A stretch of 64,000 bases of DNA. Origin: Molanna angustata (lineage: Eukaryota; Arthropoda; Insecta; Trichoptera; Molannidae). The notes under the pieces are model-generated. The model had not been told where the DNA came from and did no database searches. It saw only the letters and a list, made by a program, of their open reading frames with translations. This document shows, in pieces, positions 37,044 through 48,705 of the stretch. The stretch's first letter is position 1, and each line of letters begins with the position of its first letter. The position numbers and the translations under genes are program-made. The stretch covers positions 28,159,796 to 28,223,795 of the forward strand of contig OY754977.1 in the NCBI GenBank assembly GCA_963576475.1. Direction: 5' to 3'.

Positions 37044-37206
37044 ATGAATATGTCCTTGTTAAACAAGTACATATTCATCATCCTACATTCCCCAAAATAA
37101 GCATAAATGCTTGTGCTATAGTTGAAAGAAATCGGTCGAGGTAGAATTCGAACTCGCGACCACTGGATTACTAGTCCAGCGCGCTAACCGCTCTGCCATC
37201 GACCCA
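37044..37206 (-). mobile_element. SINE-B copy
   Basis: On the minus strand the head GGGTCGATGGCAGAGCGG leads to an anticodon-arm-like CTGGACTAGTAATCCAG with a loop centred on AGT, hence the tRNA-Thr comparison. The B box is AGTTCGAATTC. The body ends with a motif seen in the copies at 32398 and 56582. Confidence 0.85.
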
Positions 37207-38149
37207 TGTAAATATTATTAAATAATATTCTATACAATCATTACTCAAAATTGATCTATAATGAAATAATATACAGAAAACTTTTTAACACCACGCTCAA
37301 ATCAAAATGCACTAAATACTTTTTCCTTGGTTTCCTGTAAAATATCGAATCCAGATCATTCAATGATCAATAATATAATATTTTTCCCAAAATTTTACGA
37401 AATAAGTTCAAATGTAGATATCTTAATGTAGGTATATAATATATCGTTTCACAATGTTTATTTATTTGGATCAGTATACAGTAATATTTAAAATTATATG
37501 ATAAAAAGATGTACAAAAATAAGACCAATTACATACTAATCACAAGAGTATATATAATATAACAAGTTCTAAAAAAATATAATATAATTCGTACACATTT
37601 ATCTCCGAAACCGCCCAACCGATTTCAAAGATATTTTCTATATTTGTATGGTTGGTACCGGATTGAACGAAAGACAATTTTGGACCTGATAGCTGGCGCT
37701 GTTGTCTAGATGTAAAAAAAAATTATTTTATCAACGAATTCTTCAATCAGAAACACATATAGCATACACAAATTTTGACTTCCTACAGACCCTTATATAC
37801 ATTTTACCACTTTTTGTATATATTTGATGAATTTAACCTGTTCATATGTGTATAGCTTCAATAAAATAAAAATAAAATAAATAAATAAGCACTCCGTATA
37901 CATATGTATAGTACATAGCACACAGCATACATTTTGATGATACAATCTAAGCATGATACTAGTTGATAATTTGCAAAAGAAAAAATAACTTGGAAAATAG
38001 CGAATTCATAACTATCCACTATATCCCCTGATAAATGATGCGAGGAGTTGAATTGGTGCCTATGTTTTTAAACGATTTCCAGTAATAAATAAGCAATGCA
38101 GTTAGTCCTTATCTTTATATTGTTTACATACAATCGTGTCTCTGGTACT
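37207..38149. other. No supported gene; possible LINE tail at 37855-37888
   Basis: AT-rich. CTTCAATAAAATAAAAATAA followed by AATAAATAAATAA near 37855-37888 looks like a retrotransposon 3' tail, but no coding sequence precedes it. Confidence 0.4.
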
Positions 38150-38365
38150 TTTAGTGGAGTGCCTACAATGTTTTAGATTTTACCGGTATATTAATGATAT
38201 TCATCGGTTCTATTAGAGTTCTGCAAAAGGCCCCTGTCGGTCTCCATTGGCAGAATTGGAGATGGTTGTATTGATATATGTTGGGTCGATAATGATTTTA
38301 TCAGTTCCCGAAATCAGAACGGGCGATGAGGGAATAATCAGAACGGGCAACGAGGGATTAAAAGT
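38150..38365 (+). mobile_element. 3' untranslated fragment of an R1-type LINE
   Basis: The string GTGCCTACAATGTTTTAGA, then CTGCAAAAGGCCCCTGTCGG and CAGAACGGGCGATGAGGG, parallels the 3' end of the R1-clade element at 43300-43434 (TGTCTGCAAGGTTTTAGAG, TTTTGCAAGGGGCCG, AGAACGGGTGG). The block CAGAACGGGC..GAGGGA occurs twice in a row here. The coding part is absent. Confidence 0.6.
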
Positions 38366-38628
38366 TGGGCGTTGCCAAATATTATTCGTTTCATCTCTTA
38401 AAAAACATATTTTGGTTTAGTGCGATGCGCGTCATAACTAAGTGATAATGTTATCTCAATTGTTTGGTCCGAAAACGGAACTTAATTTTTTTTAAAGGTT
38501 AAAACAGTTATTATTTTACAAAAAAATATCATCAAGTACGCAGTTATTATCAAATGAGCACGATGTGACTAACGCTAACTCTTCAAAACCTTTTTTTTTA
38601 ATCTTAACATACAGGTGTGATTATTATT

Positions 38629-38713
38629 ACTAGTTGCATGTAACACATGAGATCCAACTGTCGATAGCATAAGTATGTATAGTTGAAGAATAAGTACCAA
38701 ACTATAAACCCAT
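38629..38713 (+). repeat. SIR repeat, 5' fragment
   Basis: The first 85 bases of the SIR repeat (ACTAGTTGCATGTAACAC to CTATAAACCCAT). The match stops where TGTTAAATTTCG, the presumed start of the BEL/Pao element, begins. Confidence 0.85.
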
Positions 38714-39132
38714 TGTTAAATTTCGTATGATTATCTATGGTTTTATAACATTCGATTTTGTCTATACTTTTTTGTTGTATTCAGTTTTTAAAAATTAGAA
38801 CTGTCATTTCGGCCTCTCTGTAATTTTATATTGTTATTCAGTTGTTTTGAAAAAATGGTTGTATGAAAATTAATAAAAAAGGTGTCCGACACGCCATTCT
38901 GTGTTTCCTTTGCAAATCCAACAAAATCCAGCTATAAAATTAATCATTTGGTCCTTCGAGCCGGATATAGTTGTGATTTGCGAGGCGTGTCGGAGTGTGT
39001 TACATCTTTTTGTGATTTTTTTACATTGGTGCACGCGTGCCCACATTTTTGTGTAGCTTCTCGTACACAAGTTTTGTGTTAATTTTAACTGATATTATAA
39101 AGTTAATATCGGTTTTGGTCAGATAAAATATC
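38714..39132 (+). mobile_element. Presumed 5' LTR and leader of a BEL/Pao element
   Basis: It starts TGTTAAATTT exactly where the SIR copy is broken, and leads into the gag frame at 39133. BEL/Pao LTRs usually begin TG. I cannot place the LTR end or a primer binding site with confidence, and no second LTR was found, so the boundary is tentative. Confidence 0.45.
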
Positions 39133-39846
39133 ATGGCCGATGAGAAAAAACTACTAAATGTCAGACGCTACATCAAAGGACGTCTGACATATATGGAGAA
39201 GCAAATGGACGAATCTCAGGATAGTGTTGACCTGCAACTCACACTCGAACGTCTGCAAGACTTATTCAAAAAATTACAAGAAGTAAATATTGATCTCGAA
39301 GAGGACGAAACTCAGATCTCCGAGGGTTTACAATTAGAGCAAAGATGCGAGCTTCTGATGAGAAGCTTAAGACACAGAATGGTTGATACAAAATTAATAA
39401 AAGCTAATATGGACGGACACTGCATGCTTCCAAAGATAAAACTTCCCACCTTCGGCGGGACTTACAGTGAATGGCAGCAGTTCAAAGACTTGTTTTTATC
39501 AATGGTACATTCAAATACCAAATTAAACGACGTCGAGAAATTTTACTACCTGAAATCGTGTCTGCGCGGAGAAGCTGCGTCGGTTATATCGTCCCTAGAA
39601 GTGACTGAAAAGTGAAAATAACTACAGTGCTGCGTGGGCTGCTTTAGTCAAGAGATTTGACAACAAAACCTTAATCGCACATCATTTTTTGCAAAAGATT
39701 ACTGGTTTAGAAAAAGTTTCAAAAACATACAGTTTAAGACGTCTTTTATCAGACTTTAACCTCAACTACAAAGCACTGGTGTCGCTTAATGTTGGCAATA
39801 TGGCAGATCTTTTATTAATTCATTTATTGTCTACCAGGTTAGATTT
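39133..39846 (+). pseudogene. BEL/Pao retrotransposon gag, broken
   Basis: ATG at 39133 opens 160 codons. Residues ~1-95 are helical and charged, and residues ~98-160 match the gag-type domain DUF1759 of BEL/Pao elements (LPKIKLPTFGG, then the Ser-Glu-Trp and Phe segments). The frame stops at a TGA at 39613-39615, but the same protein continues in another frame (Asn-Tyr-Ser-Ala-Ala-Trp and following) until about 39846. There an unrelated sequence with a LINE-like tail takes over. So there is one frameshift plus an insertion or truncation. No protease, reverse transcriptase or integrase is present. I did not join the frames. Confidence 0.85.
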
Positions 39847-40021
39847 TCTCTCTTTTAGGGATTTCGAATTTCAAAGAATGACAACACAGATTCTTCTTAG
39901 CGATCTCATTTTAACTGCATTTATACTGTACTTCTAGGTACTGTAAATTATACTGTACTACTGTAAATTTGTAATGTAAACTGTTGGTTCTGTAAATCAA
40001 TAAAATAAATAAATAAATAAA
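39847..40021 (+). mobile_element. Probable LINE 3' end inserted in the BEL remnant
   Basis: The gag match ends near 39846. What follows reads through a short open stretch, then TACTGTAAATTATACTG repeats, then TCAATAAAATAAAT and AAATAAATAAAAT. The polyadenylation-like signal and short tandem tail suggest a severely truncated non-LTR element. Confidence 0.45.
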
Positions 40022-40401
40022 ATTTATTCTCCTTCGTGCGACATCTGGCATGTCCAGGTTTCACTTGCTTACGTCAAGGTTGGCACTAAGATAGCGTGGA
40101 AAGTATATTGGCATTATTAATATATTAATTTATCGATATGACGATTTTTTTAGTCGAATGTGTTTAATGCTTCATGACTCCTCTGTAATAAGTATCAGTG
40201 GAATGAAAAACAAAAACATATGAATTTAATGATAAAAATACAAACATGTAGAATAATTATTGTCAAATAACAACCAGAAGGTCAACATTTTTAATTGTTT
40301 GATAACGGGCCATGATATTCATACATCACATATGGTTCATGTTGACATATTTATGTACATATGGTAAGAAAAAAATATATATGTGTGTATTAATTATTAT
40401 T
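40022..40401. other. Spacer, nothing recognised
   Basis: A GC-richer start (TTCTCCTTCGTGCGACATC) may be more of a decayed element; I could not assign it. The remainder is AT-rich. Confidence 0.35.
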
Positions 40402-40897
40402 ACTAGTTACATGCAAGATACAACTGTCTGTATGTATAGTTGACGGATCAAACTATAATCTCTTAAATCCAAATTATTCAATATTTTAAGATGTTTTGTT
40501 TTCTATACAAAATATGTATATCAATATAGGAACGTGTGGAGGTTAGTCTTTAGTTCCTACCCCGAAAATGTTAGCAGTTCGATGGTATGTATGCATGCAT
40601 GGATATTAAGTATCAAACTATTGAGAGTCCCCGTAGATATTGTGTATTTTGCCATACAAATAGTATGAAACAACGTCATCACTAAATTAATTTATTAAAA
40701 AAGTTGTTTAAAAAGAGATGTACTACTCGAATGTATATATGCTGCGAAGCCTCTAAGTTGGTATTTTTTGACATACCTAAATGTTGAAAAAAACATGAAA
40801 AATATAGACCTCGCCACACAAATCTCGCGTATCTTGGCTTGAAACTATGTCAATATTTTGAGAGAAATAATTTGTATTGAACAAATCGACAGGTGGA
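40402..40897 (+). repeat. SIR repeat, diverged and internally deleted copy
   Basis: It begins ACTAGTTACATGCAAG and ends AAATCGACAGGTGGA. It lacks most of the middle, including the microsatellite, and carries many substitutions. It is an older copy than those at 32739 and 61463. Confidence 0.8.
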
Positions 40898-41920
40898 CTT
40901 ATGTTTTTTTATACACTTACTAAACTTCACCAATCTGTTAGTACTGGAATTATGGAATTGATTTTAAATAATTTCCCGACCAGATAGAGCTATGAAACAT
41001 TCATCATTAGTGTGAAACTGATGCGTGTTTCCAGCTAGATTCATATTATATTATGATAAAACTGAACATTTTTGTATTTCAAACATACTTAGTGTAATTG
41101 TTTAAGTAAATACAATAGATTATGTATGTTCTGTATTTGAATTTGTTTGCTTTTTATAAATCAACTTCGTTTGACATTGGTACTATTATTGTAAACAATC
41201 GACGGACTAACGTATAATATTTTTTCTTCATTTCAACGCGAAGAAAACTTTGAAATGGGTGTACTCAAATCTTATTTTGATATACTTGTTTTAATTTGTA
41301 GATCTTTGATTCATAAAATTAGCTTATTTTAAATGCTGTGTAACTAGTGTGTATTGTTTATAATTGTAAAATACTACTAGCCGTATAGACAAATAAATGA
41401 ATATTTTTTTTTGTAAACTGAATAAAAAATGAGTCATCGAGATATTGTTAAAAAACACTTTGTATTTTATACAAATTACAATCAAATAACAAATGAATGA
41501 TGAAACGTGTGTAATCGGTTTCGAAGAATATTTCATAAATAGGTTTGAACACATTTATAGCGTAATTACCGGCATTTATCAGAAAATTAGTCCAGATTAA
41601 AATTAAATTTGGTAACGCGAAACGACCTAAAGGAAATACGATACTATAAATAAACCTTTATTTGTCGCAGGTACATAATATTATGTAGACGGTAATTGAC
41701 TATAAAGAATAACGCAAATTCTTGCGAAATTCAGTTAATTGGTTCGTGTGATTTAGACAGCATCCATAAAAAATGCAAATACGTTTTTCTTAATTCAATG
41801 TACGTGATAATAAGTGAAATAAACATCGCTGTGGGTGATAATTTATTATCAGAAAGTGAAAATAAAATTCAAGAAAACTAAAGAATATGAATGCTAGACA
41901 TTTAATATAATGAAGTATTG
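40898..41920. other. AT-rich stretch, no gene supported
   Basis: Frames of 76 codons (41324-41554, minus) and 61 codons (41696-41881, plus) are AT-rich with no motif. I see no repeats recurring elsewhere. Confidence 0.45.
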
Positions 41921-42006
41921 CTTATCAGGCAACTAACAGGTACTAAATCATATACATACATACGTAGGTATTATTTTAACAAGCACCCAATGACATTCTG
42001 TAACAT
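41921..42006 (-). mobile_element. SINE-A, tail-side fragment
   Basis: The plus strand reads AGGCAACTAACAGGTACTAA and CACCCAATGACATTCTG, which match the body of the SINE-A copies at 31290 and 63519. The head is missing here and may be the fragment at 42612-42683, about 600 bases away in the right order and orientation. Confidence 0.7.
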
Positions 42007-42451
42007 AATATATGGGTGTGGTTAAAGTTAAGATTCACTCGAGTTTTGAATCCCGTATATGCAGATTCATTTGAATCTTCATATATTGACACTCACAAAT
42101 GTTAACCTATTTTAAAAAAATACATACATTAAATTCATTCAATTATTGTTTTGATCAAATTAAATTCAGATACTTTAAATGAAAGGTACCAGGTTCGTTA
42201 TATTATAGAGTATAAAGAAATAACAGACTACTCACGATATTAAATATTTTATACAACTTAGGTACAAATTCACTAAATAATAAACACACGAAATTAACAA
42301 GAAAGGGGAGAGATTGGGCACTGATATGCGTCGCTTGTGCGTTCTGTGAAATATCCAGACAGATCGATGCTCGCTGATTGGAAGCTAGGAGGAGCACAAT
42401 TGTCTAACACATTCAGACTGAAGAAAATCTGTGTATTCCTAATCCAGAGTA
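42007..42451. other. Sequence separating the SINE-A halves
   Basis: AT-rich with one 64-codon minus frame (42203-42397) lacking any motif. It is probably inserted material together with the LINE fragment that follows. Confidence 0.35.
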
Positions 42452-42608
42452 CAGAAAAAATAGAGGCAGATCCAAGCTAAGGAGGCTGGATGACACAGAA
42501 TACGACATTTGTAAGTGAGATCAGAATTGTAAACTGGAGGAGAGCGACAGAGGACAGGGACGGCTGGAGAAGGAGTATGGAAGAGGCCAGGGCCCACACA
42601 GGGCTGAT
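42452..42608 (+). pseudogene. C-terminal fragment of an RTE-type LINE protein
   Basis: Across short frames the plus strand encodes an Arg-Gly-Arg-Ser-Lys-Leu-Arg stretch with Leu-Asp-Asp. It is followed in another frame by Asn-Trp-Arg-Arg-Ala-Thr-Glu-Asp-Arg and Glu-Ala-Arg-Ala-His-Thr-Gly-Leu. This pattern is the usual end of RTE-type endonuclease/reverse transcriptase proteins in insects. Frames are broken and no catalytic part is present. Confidence 0.55.
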
Positions 42609-42611
42609 AAT

Positions 42612-42683
42612 CTGGGAATTAAACTCGAAACCTTTCTTTCATGGTCAGATATCTTACTAACTGAGCCAAGAAGGCCGACGATA
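42612..42683 (-). mobile_element. SINE-A, head-side fragment
   Basis: On the plus strand, AATTAAACTCGAAACCTTTC is a decayed B box and ACTGAGCCAAGAAGGCCGAC the start of the head. See the tail-side fragment at 41921-42006. Confidence 0.7.
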
Positions 42684-42733
42684 AAACAAGAGTTTTGTAT
42701 CCAACACTCAATTCTTCACAACATGAAATGTGC

Positions 42734-43434
42734 CGAGCTTCAATTCACAACCTGTATAGAGGTCGAAGCTCAATTTTGGGTGGTGTTTCTCTCCCACCTG
42801 TAAATTTACCCACAGTTCGTGGAGAGATTGAGAACTTGGCCCGGAGTTCTCTTTTAGATGCTTGGCAACGTCGCTGGTCTTCTTCTTCCGTGGGCAGACT
42901 GACATTTTTATTTCTTCCTGATGTGAGGACTCGAATTTTTTCCTCGTGGATTGTTCCCGATTATTGGACCACGCAATTCCTTACTGGACACGGCAGTTTC
43001 AAAAGTTATCTCTTTCGTTTTCACTTATCCGATTCGTCCTCATGTCAGCTTTGTGATAACCCTGAACAGACTTCTGAGAATATCCTATGGGAATGCACTA
43101 ACTTCTCCGTGTCAACATTCCGACGAGAACTCTACGACGATGTCCGAGGGAATTTCTTTGGACCCATTGGACATGCGGACCTTGTAGCCACGAAGAGCAA
43201 CTTTAGGGCTTTCAAGACTTTCTGTCTTGAATTCGGTGCACTATTATCTTCACTATCACTGAGCAGTGAGCCAGTTGTTTCAACATGATTAGCTCTCTTT
43301 GGCACATTAAGTGCAGTGTCTGCAAGGTTTTAGAGTTCTCCGGACTCTTTGTATGTTCTTTATGTGTTCTTTCAGAGTTTTGCAAGGGGCCGTTATTAGT
43401 CCCTATAAGCAGAACGGGTGGTGGTGGGGGAAGA
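42734..43434 (+). pseudogene. R1-clade LINE, 5'-truncated ORF2 C-terminus with 3' UTR
   Basis: About 184 codons are open to TGA at 43286-43288. The protein has the C-terminal region typical of R1/TRAS-type elements: a Trp-rich segment, then TQFLTGHGSFKSYLFRFHL, then a zinc-finger-like CQLCDNPEQTSENILWEC. In that motif the usual histidine of the C-C-H-C pattern is asparagine. No reverse transcriptase core remains. The 3' UTR lacks a poly(A) tail. ACAACATGAAATGTGC occurs at both 42718-42733 and 43435-43450, a 16-bp target-site duplication that fixes both insertion edges. Related 3' UTR sequence lies at 38150. Confidence 0.85.
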
Positions 43435-43720
43435 ACAACATGAAATGTGCATTTTTTTGATTTTTCAAAGGTAGAGAGTCACTCCTTGGTTGTTTTTTTA
43501 TTATGACAATTTTTTTTTATCACACTATTTATATTATGTATGCTTTATTAAATACAAATAACTGCTGCCCAACTAGGTATTCTTGTTCTAGGGCGAGCAG
43601 TGTACATATTATTATTATAATATTTCACAGGAGACATGTAAGGTTGTACCTGTTAGCATTTTTTTTTCAAACTAAACTATTGTACACATATTAAAAAAGT
43701 GAACTGGAGTCATCATTATT

Positions 43721-44051
43721 TGCACCTACATACATATTATGTATATAGGTACCATGTCATTTTTATTTGTTAATTACATGTACCTATCAGAAATAGTACC
43801 TATCTCTTGGTATTACTGAACTGACAGAGAATGGATGTGTTCACATCCATGCTCTGTCTATACGATACAAGATATTTGCACCTACAAGATATTTGCACCT
43901 ACATATTATGTATATACATAGGTACCATGTCATTTTTATTTGTTAATTACATGTAGGTACCTATCAGAAATAGTACCTATCTCTTGGTATTACTGAACTG
44001 ACAGAGCATGGATGTGTTCACATCCATGCTCTGTCTATACGATACAAGATA
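43721..44051 (+). repeat. Tandem duplication, ~177-bp period
   Basis: TTGCACCTACAT starts two copies (43720 and 43893). Landmarks inside, such as GACAGAG at 43823 and 44000, are 177 bases apart. The copies differ by small indels in TAGGTACC-type sequence. Each copy holds a 36-bp palindrome. Confidence 0.9.
44000..44035. repeat. Perfect 36-bp palindrome
   Basis: GACAGAGCATGGATGTG, two T residues, CACATCCATGCTCTGTC: 17-base arms without mismatch. The sister copy at 43823-43858 has a single mismatch (AGAGAATGG). This could be a hairpin-forming terminus or regulatory dyad; its function is unknown. Confidence 0.9.
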
Positions 44052-45069
<1,018 letters not shown>

Positions 45070-45456
45070 CAAAAATTCAAAAGTTGATAACCCCTGAATG
45101 AAACAAAAATTCAAAATACTGAGTATAAAAGCTTTGTAGGCCTGTAACTATCTATATATTCTGAAATTTTGGACTTAGTGCATTGAGCGAATCAAAAGTT
45201 GTAAGGGGGGACGACGACACACGCGCACACACACACACAGGCACACTAAATATTCTACTCCGAATTCTGGATAAATTCATGAATGAAACATATGAAACAT
45301 GTATGCTGCGAAGCCCCTAAGTTGGTGTTTTTTACTCCAAAGTTGAAAAAGCCATGCAAAAACTCCATTATTACATACAAATCTCGCGTATCTTGGCTTG
45401 ATACTCTGTCGATATGTTAAGATTTATAAAATCTCTCGAACAAATCGACAGTTGGA
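45070..45456 (+). repeat. SIR repeat, 3' portion
   Basis: It begins in the middle of the SIR repeat (AAAAATTCAAAAGTTGATAA) and runs to TCGACAGTTGGA, with a short CA microsatellite at 45216-45247. It is moderately diverged from the full copies. Confidence 0.85.
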
Positions 45457-46238
45457 ATATAAATATATTATGCCTCCAGTTTTAATATAAATATATTATC
45501 TTCAGAAAAATCTATTTCTATTGCTGAAAAGGGTCTTACAAAATACATGTAAAACAAATAATTCTACGAAAAACTACCCGTTTTAATAAGAAATGCTAAT
45601 ATTTTTGAAGATCTTTTTGTTTCAACGGGAAAGAACCTAAATCAACTAACTGTCGTCCTTTTGGTTACAGAAGAAATGAATATTTAGAAATACTCGAAAA
45701 ATAAATGTGGTATCCGTATTTTCAAAAAATAATGGTTTGGTAGCTCGTAAATGGCATGTAGATAAATTTAAAAACTTTATGCCGGTTCTATATTATCCGG
45801 AAACTTTAGGAATCGACATTATTTAAGGATCGAGTTGCTTTTTCTTCTGAATCAATGAAGGTGTAAAAGAAATCATCCTGAGGGAATAGCCCTATACGTT
45901 CAGTTGATAATATATTGGTAGACATTCTGGTATTATTTGTCCGTTTTCCTTTGTCCCTTTAAAGTAAGTTAATTCTGTCGAAACCGCTAGGTACAGTTCA
46001 CAGAATGCGAAAACATTCATGACCAATTTTTGGACGTTACCGAAAAAGAGAATACATAATTATGTTTGCGATTGAATAAATAGAAAATTGACTGAAAACA
46101 GACTAAATGAAACGTTTATCAACAGGAATATTAGGAAAAATATGTGGAGAAAAACTAATAAACGAAAATTACCGTCAAGCTTTGGCTTTATACAGTGCTC
46201 ACACTGTTTTCTATTAGAATCGTTTTCGTGTGTCATAT
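45457..46238. other. No supported gene
   Basis: AT-rich DNA with no frame above about 60 codons and no repeat shared with the rest of the window. Confidence 0.45.
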
Positions 46239-46250
46239 AATCGAAAATAC

Positions 46251-46707
46251 TTCTTCTTCTTCTTCTTATGTTAGGCCTAAGGGCCTGTTATTTGCAAAGA
46301 CGTTGTTCTCCTGCGAGGTTGAGTCCCAGCTGTCCTTCCACCTCTTTGGTGGTCTGCCTGGTGGTTTTCTTCCTTCGGGTCGGGTGTGTAGTGCTATGTA
46401 AGGGATCCTGGATGCCTCCATCCTATTTACATGGGCATACCAAAATCTCCTTCTTTGCCGACCCCATCTGAACATCCTCAACCTCGCAGATCTCTCTGAC
46501 TCTCGTGTTTCTTATTCTGTCTCTAAGCGTGAGACCGGCTATTGCTCGAAGAGTTCTCATTTCTGACACTCTTAGTGTACTCTTCGTCATGGATGTGTCA
46601 GCCCTACATTCAATTCCATACGTCATTATGGGTCGTACACAAGTCTTATAAATTCTAACTTTACTTTTAAGTCTCATGTCGGGGTTTAAGCACCCTGAGA
46701 CAGAAGC
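46251..46707 (-). pseudogene. RTE-type LINE, 5'-truncated, frame-broken
   Basis: The minus strand encodes, in two overlapping frames, the C-terminal part of an RTE-type protein. The first part (46707 to about 46430) includes KVRIYKTCVRPIMTYG, a thumb-region motif. The second (to 46266) includes GRKPPGRPPKRWKDSW. Both match this family's tail, and a frameshift separates them. The 3' end is a GAAGAAGAAG repeat (plus strand TTCTTCTTCTTC at 46251-46266), as expected for RTE elements. AATCGAAAATAC flanks both sides (46239-46250 and 46708-46719), a 12-bp target-site duplication. Confidence 0.85.
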
Positions 46708-46780
46708 AATCGAAAATACAATAAGCAAAATAACATCTCAAATAAGTACTTGTGGATAATTTACGTAGTAGAATTCCATT

Positions 46781-46975
46781 TTAAATTATATTAAAATAAA
46801 ACAATTTGTTTTAGATTCTACGTGTATTTATAAGTTCGTCGATAGCTATTTCGCCTTGCTAGGGCATCTTCAAGACTATGACGGCGTGGAGTTTCTGTCG
46901 GGTTATATAGGTAGAGGGTTGAGCTTACAATTTTTTTGATTGGTCAGTATCTATAAACAGAGTATTAAACAATGG
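46781..46975 (-). repeat. Inverted terminal repeat (pLTR), 3' side
   Basis: The reverse complement of 48706-48900, apparently identical over its length. It ends at CAATGG, where unique 3' UTR of the element begins. It holds the sense-strand hammerhead-like motif at 46838-46876. Confidence 0.9.
46838..46876 (-). ncRNA. Hammerhead-like motif in Penelope-type terminus (sense copy)
   Basis: Read on the minus strand: GTC, then TTGAAGA (consensus CUGANGA, first base changed), then a GCC/GGC stem, GAAA, a self-complementary TAGCTA, cleavage triplet ATC and GAC, which pairs with the opening GTC. The order and spacing follow type I minimal hammerheads of Penelope-like elements. Stem I is short, and activity is not shown. 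Confidence 0.55.
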
Positions 46976-47383
46976 CAGTGGGTGGAGACTATAGTTAGAC
47001 TTGACAATTGACTGACCAATCCCTAAATATGTTTGTATACAGGTAGTTATATTTGTTTATTGATATAGTTCTAAGAATTTTATTTTATTAGTGGGTTATT
47101 TTCTAGGTATAATGTTTGTTTATTTGTGGATATTACAATATAATATGTATTTTGCGGTACAGCTAGATAGAGGTAGTTATATTGTTTTATTGATGTATTT
47201 CTTATGTATTTATTTATTTGTATAATGGCTATTCTTTTGATGTTAAAATATTTGAATTTTGAGAGGTTCCAGGGAAGAAGTGTGGTGAAGGTTGGATATG
47301 TAGATTATTTTGGTGACGTCTCGGTGGCAGGATTATGGATCTGAAACAATGAATTATTTTGGCAGAATCAAATCTATAGATTG

Positions 47384-48696
47384 TTAATTTCTAGATGGGA
47401 TGACTTCAATTAGTGGAGATTTGTAGATATTAATTTGTTCATTGATTATGTTATAATTTTTATTATGTTTTGAAATTTCTAACTGTTCAAGAATATTCAG
47501 TCTTAAGCCCTTTTTTGAAAAGTGTAGTGGTAGTGGTTTATTGTTCGAGTCGATTTTGTGGTTGTTTTCAATTAGGTGTTTAGCAAATTGCGAATCGGTT
47601 TTGTTATTATGCCATGACTTTTTGTGTTCGTTGAACCTTTCTTCTATACTTCTACCAGTTTGGCCTATGTAAATGGCATCACAGTCATCGCAGGTTATTT
47701 TGTACACACCGCTTTTTTTAATGTTATCGATTTTGTCTTTAGAATTTTTTATTGTCATTCCGATATTATTGTTAGTTCTGTAGGTTACGTTAATTCCATA
47801 GTTTCTAAGTTTTTTCCCTAGTTTTAATGAAATATTGCCTGCGTAGTGGATACATTTAAAATTGGTTTTAGAGGGTTGATGTTTTGGATAAAATTGTCGT
47901 AGTGTGTGCTTGTTCATTTGTTTATTAAATAGGTTTTTAATGATATTTTTTGAAAAACCATTGTTTATTCCGATTGTCTCTATTGTTTTGTATTCTGTAT
48001 CAAACTTGTGTTTATCAAGTGGGATGTTAATTAACCTATATAGCATTGAGTTATATGCAGCGAGCTTGTGAGACCATGGGTGTAAAGATTTTTCGTGTAT
48101 AGTGGTATCTGTGTATGTGGGTTTTCGGTATATGTCAAAAGAGTGTCTATTATTGGTTCTTTGTATGCATAGGTCTAGGAAGTTGATTTTGCAGTCCTTT
48201 TCTGTTTCTAGTGTAAATGAAATATTTGTATGTAGTGAGTTAGCTATGTTAAGGAATTGGTCTAATTGTCGGTTTGTTCCGTTGAAACCGATAAGTATAT
48301 CGTCTACATACCGATAGTAATATATAATACATTTTTTTGAAATTGAATTTTTTAGTAGTTTATTCTCTATATGGTCCATAAATAGTTCGGCTAATAAGGG
48401 GCTTAGAGGTGATCCCATGGGGACTCCGTCTTTTTGTTCATAAAATTTATCTTTATAGGAGAAGTAGTTTGACTCTATGCAAATTTTCATTATTTCGTAG
48501 ATCTCGTCTGCTATAATGGGTTGAACATTTCTTTTTTCCAGGGTATTTTTTATGATTTCTAGGGTATCTTTTATCGGTATGTTGGTGAATAAGCTTACTA
48601 CGTCTAGTGAGATTAGTTTACAATTTGTTGGGAGGTGTATGTCTTTGATTTTGTTAACGAGTTGGACTGAATTTTTTATACTGTTATCTGGTTTAA
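47384..48696 (-). pseudogene. Penelope-like reverse transcriptase with GIY-YIG endonuclease, 5'-truncated
   Basis: The open frame runs from about 48694 to the stop at 47384-47386. The first Met is at 48490, but homologous sequence extends ~68 codons upstream, to an in-frame stop at the junction with the inverted repeat. In order: motif A (SLDVVSLFTNIP, before the Met), motif B (GVPMGSPLSPLLAELF, residues ~22-37 from the Met), the catalytic YVDD (61-64), a thumb region, and a GIY-YIG nuclease domain (GVYKI at 261, YIG at 274, Arg 280/285, His 289). A zinc-finger-like CDDC sits at 267-270, as in EN-plus Penelope-like elements. Full-length family members are roughly twice this size. The N-terminal fingers are missing, so it cannot be active, but the frame is intact, which implies a young insertion. 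Confidence 0.93.
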
Positions 48697-48705
48697 ATAT
48701 TTATT

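Noticed and set aside
37044..37206. tRNA-Thr gene with anticodon AGT
   Set aside because: The acceptor stem does not close, and the sequence continues into a SINE body repeated elsewhere.
47624..48317. Plus-strand frames opposite the Penelope-like reverse transcriptase
   Set aside because: Antisense shadows; all family motifs are on the minus strand.
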